DNA from: Nannocystis exedens
GTDB lineage: Bacteria; Myxococcota_A; Polyangia; Polyangiales; Polyangiaceae
DNA: 40,001 bases
Assembly: GCA_945861885.1 (NCBI GenBank)
Contig: CAMAVR010000031.1
Coordinates: forward strand, 1 to 40,001
Reading direction: 5' to 3'
Position 1 is the first letter of the stretch. Each line of letters begins with the position of its first letter. Made by a program: the position numbers and the translations under genes. This document shows positions 7,944 through 16,706 of this stretch, piece by piece. The notes below the pieces were generated by a model. The model had not been told where the DNA came from. It was given only the letters and a program-made list of their open reading frames with translations, and made no database searches.

Positions 7944-10592
7944 GTGAGAAGCCTTTTTCCCCATAGTACCGTCCGATTCGCGTATTTCGCGTTGATTGTA
8001 TCGGTCATTCTGACCGCTCTTTCCCCACGTCCGGCGTTCGCGCAAACCACGCGACCAACCACCCGACCGACTACGCCGCCAACCGCGCGACCGATCACGC
8101 CGCCGACAACTGCACCCGACCCAAGCGCAGCGCCATCCGCAATGGTGCCAATGACACCGGTCCCCGGCGATACCGCGCCGATGCCGACGGTTCGCATTCC
8201 GCCGACCGAGGCCGAGAAGGCGGAGGGGCTGCCGATTTCGGCGATTGAGATTACCGGCAATCGCCGCGTCACACGCGATGACGCGATGACATACATGCGC
8301 GAAAAAGTCGGCGGCCGTTTTTCGCCCGAGCAGCTGACATCCGACGTACGCGCGTTGTGGGATTCCGGTTTTTTCGACGATATCTCCGTCGATTTAACCC
8401 GCAGCGGTGACGGCGTAGCGCTCCGATTTTTTGTTCGCGAGCGGCCGAGCATCAAAGCGATCCAGTTCGAAGGCAACAGCGAAATCGAATCTGAGAAGCT
8501 GACCGAAGCGCTCGATTTCAAAGTTAATACAACGCTGAGCATCCCGGCGGTGCGGCGCAGCATTCAAAAGATCAAAGATCTTTACGCCGAAAAAGGCTAT
8601 TTTCTCGCCGAAGTCGACTACTCGCTCGAGCCTCAGCGCGACAACGAAGTGATCGTCCGCTTCAAAGTGGTCGAGCACGCGCAGGTGACAGTTAAGCGAG
8701 TCACATTCGTAGGCAATCGCTCCGTGCCCGACTCCGAGCTTCGCGAAGCGATGCAGACTGGGCAAGGGACGCTCCTATCGTTTGGTTCAGGCGGCCCGTA
8801 TCGGCAAGATATCTTCGAGCGCGACGTTCTGATGTTGAACGCGCTCTATTACGACAAAGGGTACATGGCGGTTCAGATCGCCAGCCCGCGAATCATGCTC
8901 TCGCCCGACCGCGAAGGGGTCGAGATTTCGGTCGGCATTAAAGAGGGGCCGCGTTACAAAATACGGCAGCTAAAGATATTTGAGAAGAACGACGAAGGGG
9001 TCGAAGTCGAGCCGCTCGGTGGGCGACGCGCGATTCGTGAGCTGATCAAGGCGCGCTCAGGCGACTGGTTTAATCGCGCCCAACTCGTGAAAGAGCTGCA
9101 AGCGATCCGGTCGCTCTACCGCGACGCAGGCTACGCGAACGTCGAAGCCGACCCGGAGACCGACCTCGATCCAAAAAACGCCGAAGTCGATATCATTATT
9201 CCGATCCATCGAGGCCCCCCGGTGCGAATCGAGCGGATCCAGGTTAAAGGGAACTCGAAAACCCGCGATAAAGTGATCCGCCGCGAGCTCGAAGTGAACG
9301 AGGGCGATCTCTTCTCGGAGTCGAAGCTCGAGACGTCCAAAAAGCGAGTCACAGCGCTCGGCTACTTTGAGCGAGTCGAGATGAGCACCGAGCAAGGCTC
9401 GGCTCCCGACAAAATCATCGTCAATTACGAGATCACGGAGCGCCCGACCGGCACATTTCAGGTCGGCGCCGGCTTTAGCTCGGTCGAAAATTTCATCGCG
9501 ACCGCGCAAATTCAGCAGGCGAACTTGTTCGGAAACGGGCAATCGCTAGCCCTCCAGGCGCAAATCAGCGGGCTCCGGCAGCTCGTGATGATCCGCTTTT
9601 TTGAGCCGTATTTTCTCGATACTGACTGGTCGATGAGCACCGAGCTGTTTGACCAGCTCTACGTTTTCCCCGATTTTTCGCGTCGATCGCTCGGCGGTTC
9701 GCTGACGTACGGCTATGCCCTCGCCCAGCCTTGGCTACGCATTAGCCTTACCGGGACGGCGCAGCACGATAAGGTCGACACGGCGACGACCAATACATTT
9801 TTTGGCGCCACAACCGGCTATGCCTCGGTGTTTCAGCGCCTTCCGTTGGCCAACTTGTTCAATGCCGGGCGCACCATATCGATTCGGCCGTCGCTGACGG
9901 TCGATACGCGTGATAACCGCCTGTTTCCAACGTCGGGCGTCTATATGTCGCTGTCGACCGAGCTTGCTAGCTCGGCGATTGGGAGCGAGATTCAGTTCCT
10001 TCGCCATCGCTTTACAGGGCGTTTTTACGTCCCACTCGGGGGGAGCACCGGGGCGCCAGGGTCAGGGTTCGTCCTCAAGCTGAATACTGAAGCGGGGTTG
10101 ATTACGAGCCCGACAGCGCAAGGGGTGCCTATTTTCGCCCGATTCTTCCTCGGGGGCATTATGGACGTCCGCGGCTACCGGCTTCGGACCATCGGGCCAC
10201 GCCTCCCGCTCAACGCCTCGCTCGACGTCAACTCGCCCCCAATCCAAAATGGGGCAAATATAGGCGGTAATTTAGAAGCATATTCTAATCTAGAATTGGA
10301 ATTTCCGATTTTGGATAAAGTGGGGATCCGAGGGGTCGCCTTTTTTGATGCCGGTAACGCGTGGAATACCGAGCAGCAATTCTGCAAGACTACTCCTGCG
10401 CCGCAGTTTTCTCGGGTGGTTAGCCCTTGTTTCAACTATAAGAGTCTGGCAAATCTTCGTACGAGCACCGGTTTTGGCGTCCGCTGGTTTTCACCACTTG
10501 GCCCACTCCGGTTTGAGTGGGGTTTCCCGCTCATGCCGTTACCGTACGAAGAGAAGTACGTGTTTGAATTTACAATCGGTAATTTCTTCTAA
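7944..10592 (+). CDS. bamA: Outer membrane protein assembly factor BamA
   Basis: This is the essential Omp85-family insertase that folds beta-barrel proteins into the outer membrane. The GTG start gives a basic N-terminus, a hydrophobic core and a signal-peptidase site after PRPAFA (about residue 33). The mature protein first shows an unusual Thr/Pro-rich linker of ~40 residues (TTRPTTRPTTPPTARP and onward). Five POTRA-like repeats follow, each with the GNxx...D/S pattern (ITGNRRVTRDDAM, FEGNSEIESEKL, FVGNRSVPDSEL, VKGNSKTRDKVI). The C-terminal ~380 residues form the 16-stranded barrel, with FFLGGIMDVRGYR (the VRGF/Y-type lid loop) and a terminal phenylalanine (FTIGNFF), the sorting signal of outer-membrane barrels. 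At 882 residues it is somewhat longer than E. coli BamA (810). gyrA follows 28 bases later on the same strand. Confidence 0.95.
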   Translation: MRSLFPHSTVRFAYFALIVSVILTALSPRPAFAQTTRPTTRPTTPPTARPITPPTTAPDPSAAPSAMVPMTPVPGDTAPMPTVRIPPTEAEKAEGLPISAIEITGNRRVTRDDAMTYMREKVGGRFSPEQLTSDVRALWDSGFFDDISVDLTRSGDGVALRFFVRERPSIKAIQFEGNSEIESEKLTEALDFKVNTTLSIPAVRRSIQKIKDLYAEKGYFLAEVDYSLEPQRDNEVIVRFKVVEHAQVTVKRVTFVGNRSVPDSELREAMQTGQGTLLSFGSGGPYRQDIFERDVLMLNALYYDKGYMAVQIASPRIMLSPDREGVEISVGIKEGPRYKIRQLKIFEKNDEGVEVEPLGGRRAIRELIKARSGDWFNRAQLVKELQAIRSLYRDAGYANVEADPETDLDPKNAEVDIIIPIHRGPPVRIERIQVKGNSKTRDKVIRRELEVNEGDLFSESKLETSKKRVTALGYFERVEMSTEQGSAPDKIIVNYEITERPTGTFQVGAGFSSVENFIATAQIQQANLFGNGQSLALQAQISGLRQLVMIRFFEPYFLDTDWSMSTELFDQLYVFPDFSRRSLGGSLTYGYALAQPWLRISLTGTAQHDKVDTATTNTFFGATTGYASVFQRLPLANLFNAGRTISIRPSLTVDTRDNRLFPTSGVYMSLSTELASSAIGSEIQFLRHRFTGRFYVPLGGSTGAPGSGFVLKLNTEAGLITSPTAQGVPIFARFFLGGIMDVRGYRLRTIGPRLPLNASLDVNSPPIQNGANIGGNLEAYSNLELEFPILDKVGIRGVAFFDAGNAWNTEQQFCKTTPAPQFSRVVSPCFNYKSLANLRTSTGFGVRWFSPLGPLRFEWGFPLMPLPYEEKYVFEFTIGNFF

Positions 10593-10620
10593 ACAATTCT
10601 AAAAAAGCGGGATCGCCTCG

Positions 10621-13218
10621 ATGTCGGCCGACGTTCCGAGCACTCATCACCAGCCCAAAATACCGGTTTCGATCCAAGACGAAATGCGTACGAGTTATCT
10701 CGATTACGCAATGAGCGTCATCATAGGTCGCGCCATCCCTGATGTGCGCGATGGGTTGAAACCGGTACATCGCCGAATTTTGTATTCGATGCACGAGCAG
10801 GGGATGACGCCGAGCGCGGCGCATCGAAAGAGCGCCAAAGTGGTCGGCGACGTTCTCGCCAAGTACCACCCGCACGGCGACGCCAGCGTTTACGACGCGA
10901 TGGTCCGCCTCGCGCAGACATTTTCGCTCCGCTACCCGCTGGTCGACGGCCAGGGGAATTTTGGGTCGGTCGACGGCGATCCGGCAGCAGCCTACCGGTA
11001 CACCGAAGCGCGGCTGTCACGCGTAGCGCTCGAGCTGCTCGCCGACATCGAGACCGAGTGCGTCGATTTCGGCCCGAACTTTGACGATTCAGAAACCGAG
11101 CCGCTCGTGATGCCAACGCGCATTCCGAATCTGCTCATCAACGGGTCGGGCGGCATCGCAGTCGGTATGGCGACGAATATTCCGCCGCACAATCTCGGCG
11201 AAGTGATCGATGCAACCGTGCATCTGATTCGCAATCCGGATTGCCCGATCGATGATTTGATGCGTTTTGTCGCCGGGCCCGATTTCCCCACCGCAGGGCT
11301 AATTTATGGCCGTTCGGGGATTGAGAATGCCCAGCGTACCGGTCGCGGGTCAATCATCATGCGCGCGCGCACGATCATCGAGAAAGCGCAAGGCAAAGGC
11401 GAGCGCGAACAGATCGTCGTGACCGAGATCCCGTATCAGGTAAACAAAGCGCGTGTGCACGCGCGCATTGGCGAGCTGATTCGCGAGAAAAAGATCGAGG
11501 GGATTTCCGAGGTTCGCGACGAGTCGGACCGCGACGGCATTCGGCTCGTGATCGAGCTCAAAAAAGACATCATTCCGCAAGTCGTCATCAACCAGCTTTA
11601 CCGAATGACCGACTTGCAAACGTCGTTCGGCGTGATCAATCTCGCGATTGTCGGGGGCCGCCCAGCGGTGCTCAATCTGCGCGATACGCTCGCATGTTTC
11701 GTCGAGCATCGTCGCGACGTCGTAACGCGTCGCACGCGCTACGAGCTACGCCAAGCCGAAGCGCAACGCGAAGTGATCGAAGGGCTCGGCGTTGCGGTCA
11801 CGCAAGTCGACCTCGTGATCAAAACAATCCGTGAATCGGCCGACAGCGACGCGGCGCGCGCACGATTGATGGCGCTTCCGCTCCAAGGGCTCGAAGCGTT
11901 TGTTCGCCGAGCGGGGCGCCCCGAAACTGAAATCGAAAACGCGAAAAAGCGCGGCGATTATTTTCTGTCAGAGCGTCAGGCAAAAGCGATTCTCGAGATG
12001 CGCTTGTCGCGCCTCACCGGCCTCGAGCAAGAGAAGCTCGCAACCGAGTACGGTTCGCTTTCAGATTCGATCGCGCGCCTTAGGGCGATGTTGGCGAGTG
12101 AAACGCTTTTGTTCGATGTGATCGTTTCTGAACTCGAAGAAATTCGCGCGAAGTACGGCGACAAGCGACGAACGGAGATCATTCACAACGAAGCCGAGAT
12201 TAGTGACGAAGACCTGATTCAAGAAGAAGACATGGTCGTCACGATTTCGCATGAAGGGTACATCAAGCGAACGAGCACGAGCACTTACCGCGCGCAAAAG
12301 CGCGGTGGGCGCGGCAAGATCGGGATGGAAGCGCGCGATGAAGATTGGATAAGCCAGCTCTTCGTCGCATCGACACACGCGTACATTTTCTTCTTCAGCG
12401 ACCGCGGCAAAGTGTTCGTGAAAAAAGTGTACGAGATCCCGCAAGCGGCCCGAAACTCCAAGGGGCGCGCGATCGTCAATTTCATCGGGGTCGAGCCAGG
12501 TGAAATGATCGAGGCGATTGTCGAAGTGCCGAAGATCGAACCCGGAAAGTTCGTCGTGACGCTAACGCGCGGCGGGCAGATAAAAAAGACGGAGCTCGAA
12601 GAGTACGAGAATTTCCGCGAAAAAGGGATTATCGGCGTCAAAATCGATGACGACGACAAGCTATTGTCGGCCGCGTTAACAGACGGGACGCGCGAGTTTT
12701 TGATCGCGACGAAGCTCGGACAGTCGATTCGGTTTTCGGAAGAGCAAGTCCGAGCGACCGGCCGTTCGACGATGGGCGTAAAAGCGATCGAAGTCGAGAA
12801 AGACGACCAAGTGGTCGGGTTTCTCGCGACCGACGGCGAGCGGACGCACGTGCTCGCAGTTTGCGAGCATGGGTACGGCAAGCGAACGGCGATGGAAGAG
12901 TTCCGACTTCAGAACCGCGGCGGAAAAGGGATTATTCTAATCGATGTGAGCGAGCGGAACGGTCCGGTCGTCGGGGTGCAGCTTGTGAAGACAAGCGACG
13001 AAGTGATGTTCATCACCGACCGAGGGCAGATGCTTCGAACGCGGGTCGAAGAGATTCGCGAGACGGGGCGCAATGCTCAGGGTGTGAAGCTGATGACGCT
13101 AGAGTCCGACGAGCGAATCGTCGCGCTCGAGCGCCTGGCCGAAGAAGTGGAGACCGGCTTCACCGATCTTCCGCCTTCAGGCTTCACGGAGCCACCGCCG
13201 CCTGATTCTGTAAACTAG
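10621..13218 (+). CDS. gyrA: DNA gyrase subunit A
   Basis: This is the DNA-cleaving subunit of gyrase, which introduces negative supercoils in the cytoplasm together with GyrB (not in this window). The 865 residues begin with the typical [20 protein letters not shown]. The catalytic tyrosine is Tyr127 (AAYRYTEAR). The C-terminal beta-pinwheel carries a GyrA box, QKRGGRG at residues 559-565, which separates it from ParC. In the quinolone-resistance region ([10 protein letters not shown]) the position equal to E. coli Ser83 is Ala88, while the Asp87 equivalent (Asp92) is kept. It closely follows bamA, and nth begins 16 bases after its stop, so the three may share transcripts. Confidence 0.97.
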   Translation: MSADVPSTHHQPKIPVSIQDEMRTSYLDYAMSVIIGRAIPDVRDGLKPVHRRILYSMHEQGMTPSAAHRKSAKVVGDVLAKYHPHGDASVYDAMVRLAQTFSLRYPLVDGQGNFGSVDGDPAAAYRYTEARLSRVALELLADIETECVDFGPNFDDSETEPLVMPTRIPNLLINGSGGIAVGMATNIPPHNLGEVIDATVHLIRNPDCPIDDLMRFVAGPDFPTAGLIYGRSGIENAQRTGRGSIIMRARTIIEKAQGKGEREQIVVTEIPYQVNKARVHARIGELIREKKIEGISEVRDESDRDGIRLVIELKKDIIPQVVINQLYRMTDLQTSFGVINLAIVGGRPAVLNLRDTLACFVEHRRDVVTRRTRYELRQAEAQREVIEGLGVAVTQVDLVIKTIRESADSDAARARLMALPLQGLEAFVRRAGRPETEIENAKKRGDYFLSERQAKAILEMRLSRLTGLEQEKLATEYGSLSDSIARLRAMLASETLLFDVIVSELEEIRAKYGDKRRTEIIHNEAEISDEDLIQEEDMVVTISHEGYIKRTSTSTYRAQKRGGRGKIGMEARDEDWISQLFVASTHAYIFFFSDRGKVFVKKVYEIPQAARNSKGRAIVNFIGVEPGEMIEAIVEVPKIEPGKFVVTLTRGGQIKKTELEEYENFREKGIIGVKIDDDDKLLSAALTDGTREFLIATKLGQSIRFSEEQVRATGRSTMGVKAIEVEKDDQVVGFLATDGERTHVLAVCEHGYGKRTAMEEFRLQNRGGKGIILIDVSERNGPVVGVQLVKTSDEVMFITDRGQMLRTRVEEIRETGRNAQGVKLMTLESDERIVALERLAEEVETGFTDLPPSGFTEPPPPDSVN

Positions 13219-13234
13219 GTAGGCCGCACGAGAG

Positions 13235-13957
13235 ATGGCTCGCGCAAAAAAAGCTTCTTGCGTCGATACTTTTTCGCGGCTTCAGGCTCTTTATCCTGAT
13301 GCTCATTGCGAGCTTGTTCATCGCAATGTGTTTGAGCTGCTGTGCGCTACCGTGCTTAGCGCTCAGACTACCGACGTTGCGGTAAATCGCATTACTCCAG
13401 CGCTTTTTGAGCGATTTCCTAATGCGTTGGCGATGGGTAATGCTGACCGCGCTGAAGTCGAAAAGCTGATTTCTACGATCGGTATGTTTCGGCAAAAGAC
13501 TAAGAACTTGATTGCGCTTTCGCGGCTGCTTATTGAGCGTCACGGCGGCCACGTCCCTGCGAGCATGGAGGAGCTGATTGAGCTTCCTGGCGTCGGGCGG
13601 AAGACGGCCAACGTGGTGCTCGGCGTTGCGTTTGCTAAGCCTGAAGGGGTCGTTGTCGATACGCACGTGCAGCGAATAGCGCAGCGGCTCGGTTGGACGC
13701 GCGAGGCTGCGCCTGAAAAGATTGAGCGCGACCTGTGCAGTCTGTTTCCGCGCGGTGATTGGGATCCGCTAAGCCACGTGCTGATTTTTCACGGTCGGCG
13801 AACTTGCTTCGCGCGCAAACCAAATTGCGCCGAATGCGGCGTCAGTGACGCCTGCCCGAGCGCCTTCCAGGCCGAAACGGTTGGCCGCAAACCGAGCCGC
13901 GCGCGGACAAAAGCGGGCAAATCGGTCACGCGAAAGCCCGGTCACGCGTCGCCTTAG
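13235..13957 (+). CDS. nth: Endonuclease III, base-excision DNA glycosylase
   Basis: This bifunctional glycosylase/AP lyase removes oxidised pyrimidines. It has 240 residues with the helix-hairpin-helix LPGVGRKTA at 117-125. The catalytic lysine is Lys123 and the catalytic aspartate is Asp142 (VVVDTHVQR). The [4Fe-4S] cluster ligands are Cys191, Cys198, Cys201 and Cys207, in the standard C-x6-C-x2-C-x5-C spacing. About 30 basic residues (RKPSRARTKAGKSVTRK) extend beyond the cluster, a tail not seen in E. coli Nth and possibly DNA-binding. The ATG at 13235 is preceded by a weak GAGAG. Third-position GC is clearly lower at the start of this gene than in gyrA just upstream. Confidence 0.95.
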   Translation: MARAKKASCVDTFSRLQALYPDAHCELVHRNVFELLCATVLSAQTTDVAVNRITPALFERFPNALAMGNADRAEVEKLISTIGMFRQKTKNLIALSRLLIERHGGHVPASMEELIELPGVGRKTANVVLGVAFAKPEGVVVDTHVQRIAQRLGWTREAAPEKIERDLCSLFPRGDWDPLSHVLIFHGRRTCFARKPNCAECGVSDACPSAFQAETVGRKPSRARTKAGKSVTRKPGHASP

Positions 13958-13998
13958 TATTGACTGGCGTGTTGCGTTTTCGCGGACCATCCTGACGC

Positions 13999-16116
13999 GT
14001 GAAACATAGCGTAGTGACCGTTCTTAGGCTTATATTTGCGATCTCTCTTGGAATCGCGCTCGCCGCTCGACCGGCATCTGCGGCGCCTCCGCTAGAAGAA
14101 AGTCGCGACATCGATCTTACAAGATCGCAGCTACTCAATTTGGTTCACGGCGCCACATGGAGCGCCCTAGGAATCTCGCGAACGTTTGGCGCCTTTGCCG
14201 AACCGGGAAGTCCTATTCGAACGATTTACGACACGCTGTTTGTCGCGGATCCGGATCACCCGCAAGGAGATGCGCCGGCGACGACCGACATTGCAACGGG
14301 GCTCACGCCGCGCGTGCTTGGGCGATGGCTTGGGCTGATGGCGCAAAACGATATTGTTCCGACACTTGGACTACCCGCTGGGTCGGACGACGACATTCGT
14401 GACGCGCTTGTTTTCGCTTACTTTTCCAAGACCGAAGCGGCAGGACGGAAACTAGAGCTTACCGACGCAGTGACAGCCCTTGCCGATGCCGTAGCGCGCG
14501 AGCGACAAGAAATCGGCGTGTACAAGCTTCTTTTGTCGTTTGTATGGAGGAAGTCCTCGAAGACCGATTTACTTGGCTACTACGTCGGGCTCCGCGACAT
14601 AATGTGGGTCCGGCCCGCCGCGCTGCTGCTCAATGTCGAGGCGATCGACGCAGTGATCCATGACGAAGTTGCGCGCGGCCAATGGCTGAAAGCACGGTTT
14701 ACGCCGGATGGCGCTCGCAGCAGCGCGCCTGCCTACGATGAACTGACCTATCGCCGTCTGATCGGCACCGCAGAGCTTCCTTCCGTTGAAGAGACACTAC
14801 GCGCGGCAACGCAGCCCGCAGAAGGCGTGGCGCCATTGTCAGTCGCAAACATTGAGCGCGCAAACGCGCTCGATTGGTGGCCGCTTCGACCGGAGGCAAT
14901 GCACTCGGAAGGCGCTCTACAACGCGCCGTTTTGCGCCGCTTTATTGGCAGTGCGCTTCGAGATGATAACGTTGCCCACTATCTCACAAAATTGCACGAT
15001 AGCGCGCCACGGGCCGTGCGAGTCGATCTGATGAATCGCCTTTCCGAAGGTGATCAAGCCCGCCTCTTTGCGCACGCGATCGACTTTTGGCCGTTCGATG
15101 TTCTCGGCGGCGTCGTTTCCGATCGAAAGTTCGTTGTGCGCCGCGCGTACTATGATGTCGCAATCCGCAAAGAACAGTTCAACTTAGTAGCGTCGCTTAT
15201 GACCAACGCGACTCGTCGATGTGACGGCCCGTTGCCCGCGCTGATCGAAATGTTCTCCACCGAAGAGGGCACTGGCGAAGCCAAAGCGGAACGCGCACAG
15301 GCAAAACAGCGTGATTTTGAGGCGCTTCAAGCCTTTCACCAGGAGCACCGAAAGTCCCAGCAGTTGCGAGACTGCGGCGTCTGCTTGAGTACGGAATTGA
15401 CCATCCAGGATGGCATCGAGTGCTCGTCTGGGCACTTTTCATGCAGGTCGTGCGTCGATGGCTACATCGCAAGCAATGTTCAGACTCTCGAATGCTCGTT
15501 GTCGTCGCTAGGCGTAAAATGCACCGGCGTCGGGTGCGAGCATATGCTGCTACCGAAGCAAATTGCACCGTACGTCAGTGAAGAGACGTGGCGCGCATTT
15601 GTCGCGCGTTGCGGACAGCGGATCGAAGGGCGCCTCACGCGAGAACAAGAAGCACAATTTGAGGGACGTGTCGCCAATGAGGTGAAACGACGAGAGAGCA
15701 TCAGCGCGCTCGCACGAGAGGTCGAAGATGCCCATCGCCACATTGTTGCAAACATATTAACGCTGGCCTGCCCCTATGATGACTGCAAGCGCGCATTTAT
15801 GGATTACGACGGCTGTGCCGCGCTTACGTGCAACGGCTGCGCGAGGTCGTTTTGTGCATTGTGTTTGTACCGCTCGGATTATGACTGGTTGCACACCCAT
15901 GTGACTGGATGTTCCCTGGCCTGGAGAGGCGCCGTCCCCCGCTCTTATTACGTGACGCGAGAGGTATTCGAAGCAATTCAGCGAAGACGCCGCCAAGAAA
16001 TGCTCGATCGCTATCTACAAGGGCTACGTCCGCCGGTACGAGAAGCGGTCATCGAGCGAGTTCGCGTCAACGTGACCGAGCTTGGATTGACGATTGCGCC
16101 CCCCTCCGGCCGGTAG
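13999..16116 (+). CDS. Putative exported RING/IBR (RBR-like) zinc-cluster protein
   Basis: This 705-residue protein is not one I recognise as a named family. The GTG start leads into a signal peptide: basic start, hydrophobic VLRLIFAISLGIALA, and a likely cleavage site after RPASA (about residue 29). Residues 30-450 are mostly helical in character, without known motifs. Residues 459-513 form a RING-like cluster: C459-x2-C462-x12-C475-x3-H479-x2-C482-x2-C485, then C499 and C508-x4-C513. A charged, probably helical stretch of ~75 residues follows. Residues 591-638 form an IBR/Rcat-like cluster: C591-x4-C596-x9-C606-x4-C611-x2-C614-x4-C619-x2-C622, then H632/H634 and C638, including DGCAALTCNGCARSFCALC. 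In eukaryotic RING-between-RING ligases, a cysteine in an equivalent GC-xxx-TC motif accepts ubiquitin. Ligase activity is inference. The export signal is odd for such a role, unless the protein is a secreted effector or uses the folds only structurally. It is possibly cotranscribed with nth, 41 bases upstream. Confidence 0.7.
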   Translation: MKHSVVTVLRLIFAISLGIALAARPASAAPPLEESRDIDLTRSQLLNLVHGATWSALGISRTFGAFAEPGSPIRTIYDTLFVADPDHPQGDAPATTDIATGLTPRVLGRWLGLMAQNDIVPTLGLPAGSDDDIRDALVFAYFSKTEAAGRKLELTDAVTALADAVARERQEIGVYKLLLSFVWRKSSKTDLLGYYVGLRDIMWVRPAALLLNVEAIDAVIHDEVARGQWLKARFTPDGARSSAPAYDELTYRRLIGTAELPSVEETLRAATQPAEGVAPLSVANIERANALDWWPLRPEAMHSEGALQRAVLRRFIGSALRDDNVAHYLTKLHDSAPRAVRVDLMNRLSEGDQARLFAHAIDFWPFDVLGGVVSDRKFVVRRAYYDVAIRKEQFNLVASLMTNATRRCDGPLPALIEMFSTEEGTGEAKAERAQAKQRDFEALQAFHQEHRKSQQLRDCGVCLSTELTIQDGIECSSGHFSCRSCVDGYIASNVQTLECSLSSLGVKCTGVGCEHMLLPKQIAPYVSEETWRAFVARCGQRIEGRLTREQEAQFEGRVANEVKRRESISALAREVEDAHRHIVANILTLACPYDDCKRAFMDYDGCAALTCNGCARSFCALCLYRSDYDWLHTHVTGCSLAWRGAVPRSYYVTREVFEAIQRRRRQEMLDRYLQGLRPPVREAVIERVRVNVTELGLTIAPPSGR

Positions 16117-16153
16117 CCCTTCGACAAAGACAGCAACTCTGCTCAGAAAAGCC

Positions 16154-16184
16154 GGGCACGTTTACGGGCACGGGCACGTTTACG
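16154..16184. repeat. Short tandem-like repeat gggcacgtttacg
   Basis: The 13-base unit gggcacgtttacg occurs at 16154-16166 and again at 16172-16184, an 18-base period, with an extra cgggcac between and cgtttg after. It sits in the 157-base gap between the RING/IBR-like gene and the BIG2 lipoprotein. From memory, similar cgggcacg/gtttacg strings recur between genes of some myxobacteria, but that was not checked. Confidence 0.6.
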
Positions 16185-16273
16185 TTTGCGCGGCTGCTCC
16201 GTTGGCCCGAAACATGCTCTCGTTGCTCTCAGATGCGGCGCACCCTCGTGCCGCAGTCTTGATGGAGCGGAAC

Positions 16274-16657
16274 ATGATAAAATACTCACTCGGGTGTACA
16301 GCATTGCTTTGTGCGTTTATGGCCGGTTGCGGAAGCGATTCGTCGCCCACAACCACCACATCGCCAACAAATCCTGCAGGGGGCACCAACAAGACGATTG
16401 CTAGCGTGTCGGTTAGCCCCGACATAACTACGCTAAATAAAGGCGCTGTCGTGAAATTTCGGGCGTCAGTCAAGTACGCAGACGGATCATCCGACGACAT
16501 CACCGATAGCCCCGACACCGTATGGAATACCAGCGCCGCGTCGGTCGCCACCGTCTCGAGCGACGGCAACGTGACGGCCGTCAGCGCAGGCGTGGTCAAC
16601 ATCAGCGTCCAGTACAAAGGCGAATCGGGAGACGAACATTTCGCCGTGATGCCGTAG
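16274..16657 (+). CDS. Lipoprotein with one bacterial Ig-like (BIG2) domain
   Basis: This small secreted lipoprotein has 127 residues. It starts MIKYSLGCTALLCAFMAGC, with lipobox MAGC, then a Ser/Thr/Pro-rich linker. A single BIG2-type Ig-like domain follows, showing IASVSVSPDITTLNKGA, VKFRASVKYADGSSDDIT, VWNTSAASVATVSSDGNVTAV and SAGVVNISVQY. These domains are found in surface and adhesion proteins; the specific role is unknown. The ATG at 16274 was chosen because GGAG lies six bases upstream; the frame is open further upstream without any signal peptide. Its end faces the end of meaB, with a cluster of TGATTGA palindromes between them. Confidence 0.8.
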   Translation: MIKYSLGCTALLCAFMAGCGSDSSPTTTTSPTNPAGGTNKTIASVSVSPDITTLNKGAVVKFRASVKYADGSSDDITDSPDTVWNTSAASVATVSSDGNVTAVSAGVVNISVQYKGESGDEHFAVMP

Positions 16658-16661
16658 TGCG

Positions 16662-16706
16662 TCAATCAAATTGATTGATTAGGACTGATTGATCAGGCCT
16701 GATTGA
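16662..16706. repeat. TGATTGA palindrome cluster between convergent genes
   Basis: A perfect palindrome with 8-base arms and a single central base lies at 16662-16678 (tcaatcaaattgattga). It is followed by ctgattgatcag at 16685-16696 and a third TGATTGA at 16700-16706. The cluster covers the gap between the BIG2 lipoprotein and meaB and overlaps the last meaB codons. It could act as a weak bidirectional transcription stop or as a protein-binding site. It is AT-rich and lacks a GC-rich stem, so a classical terminator is unlikely. Confidence 0.6.
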
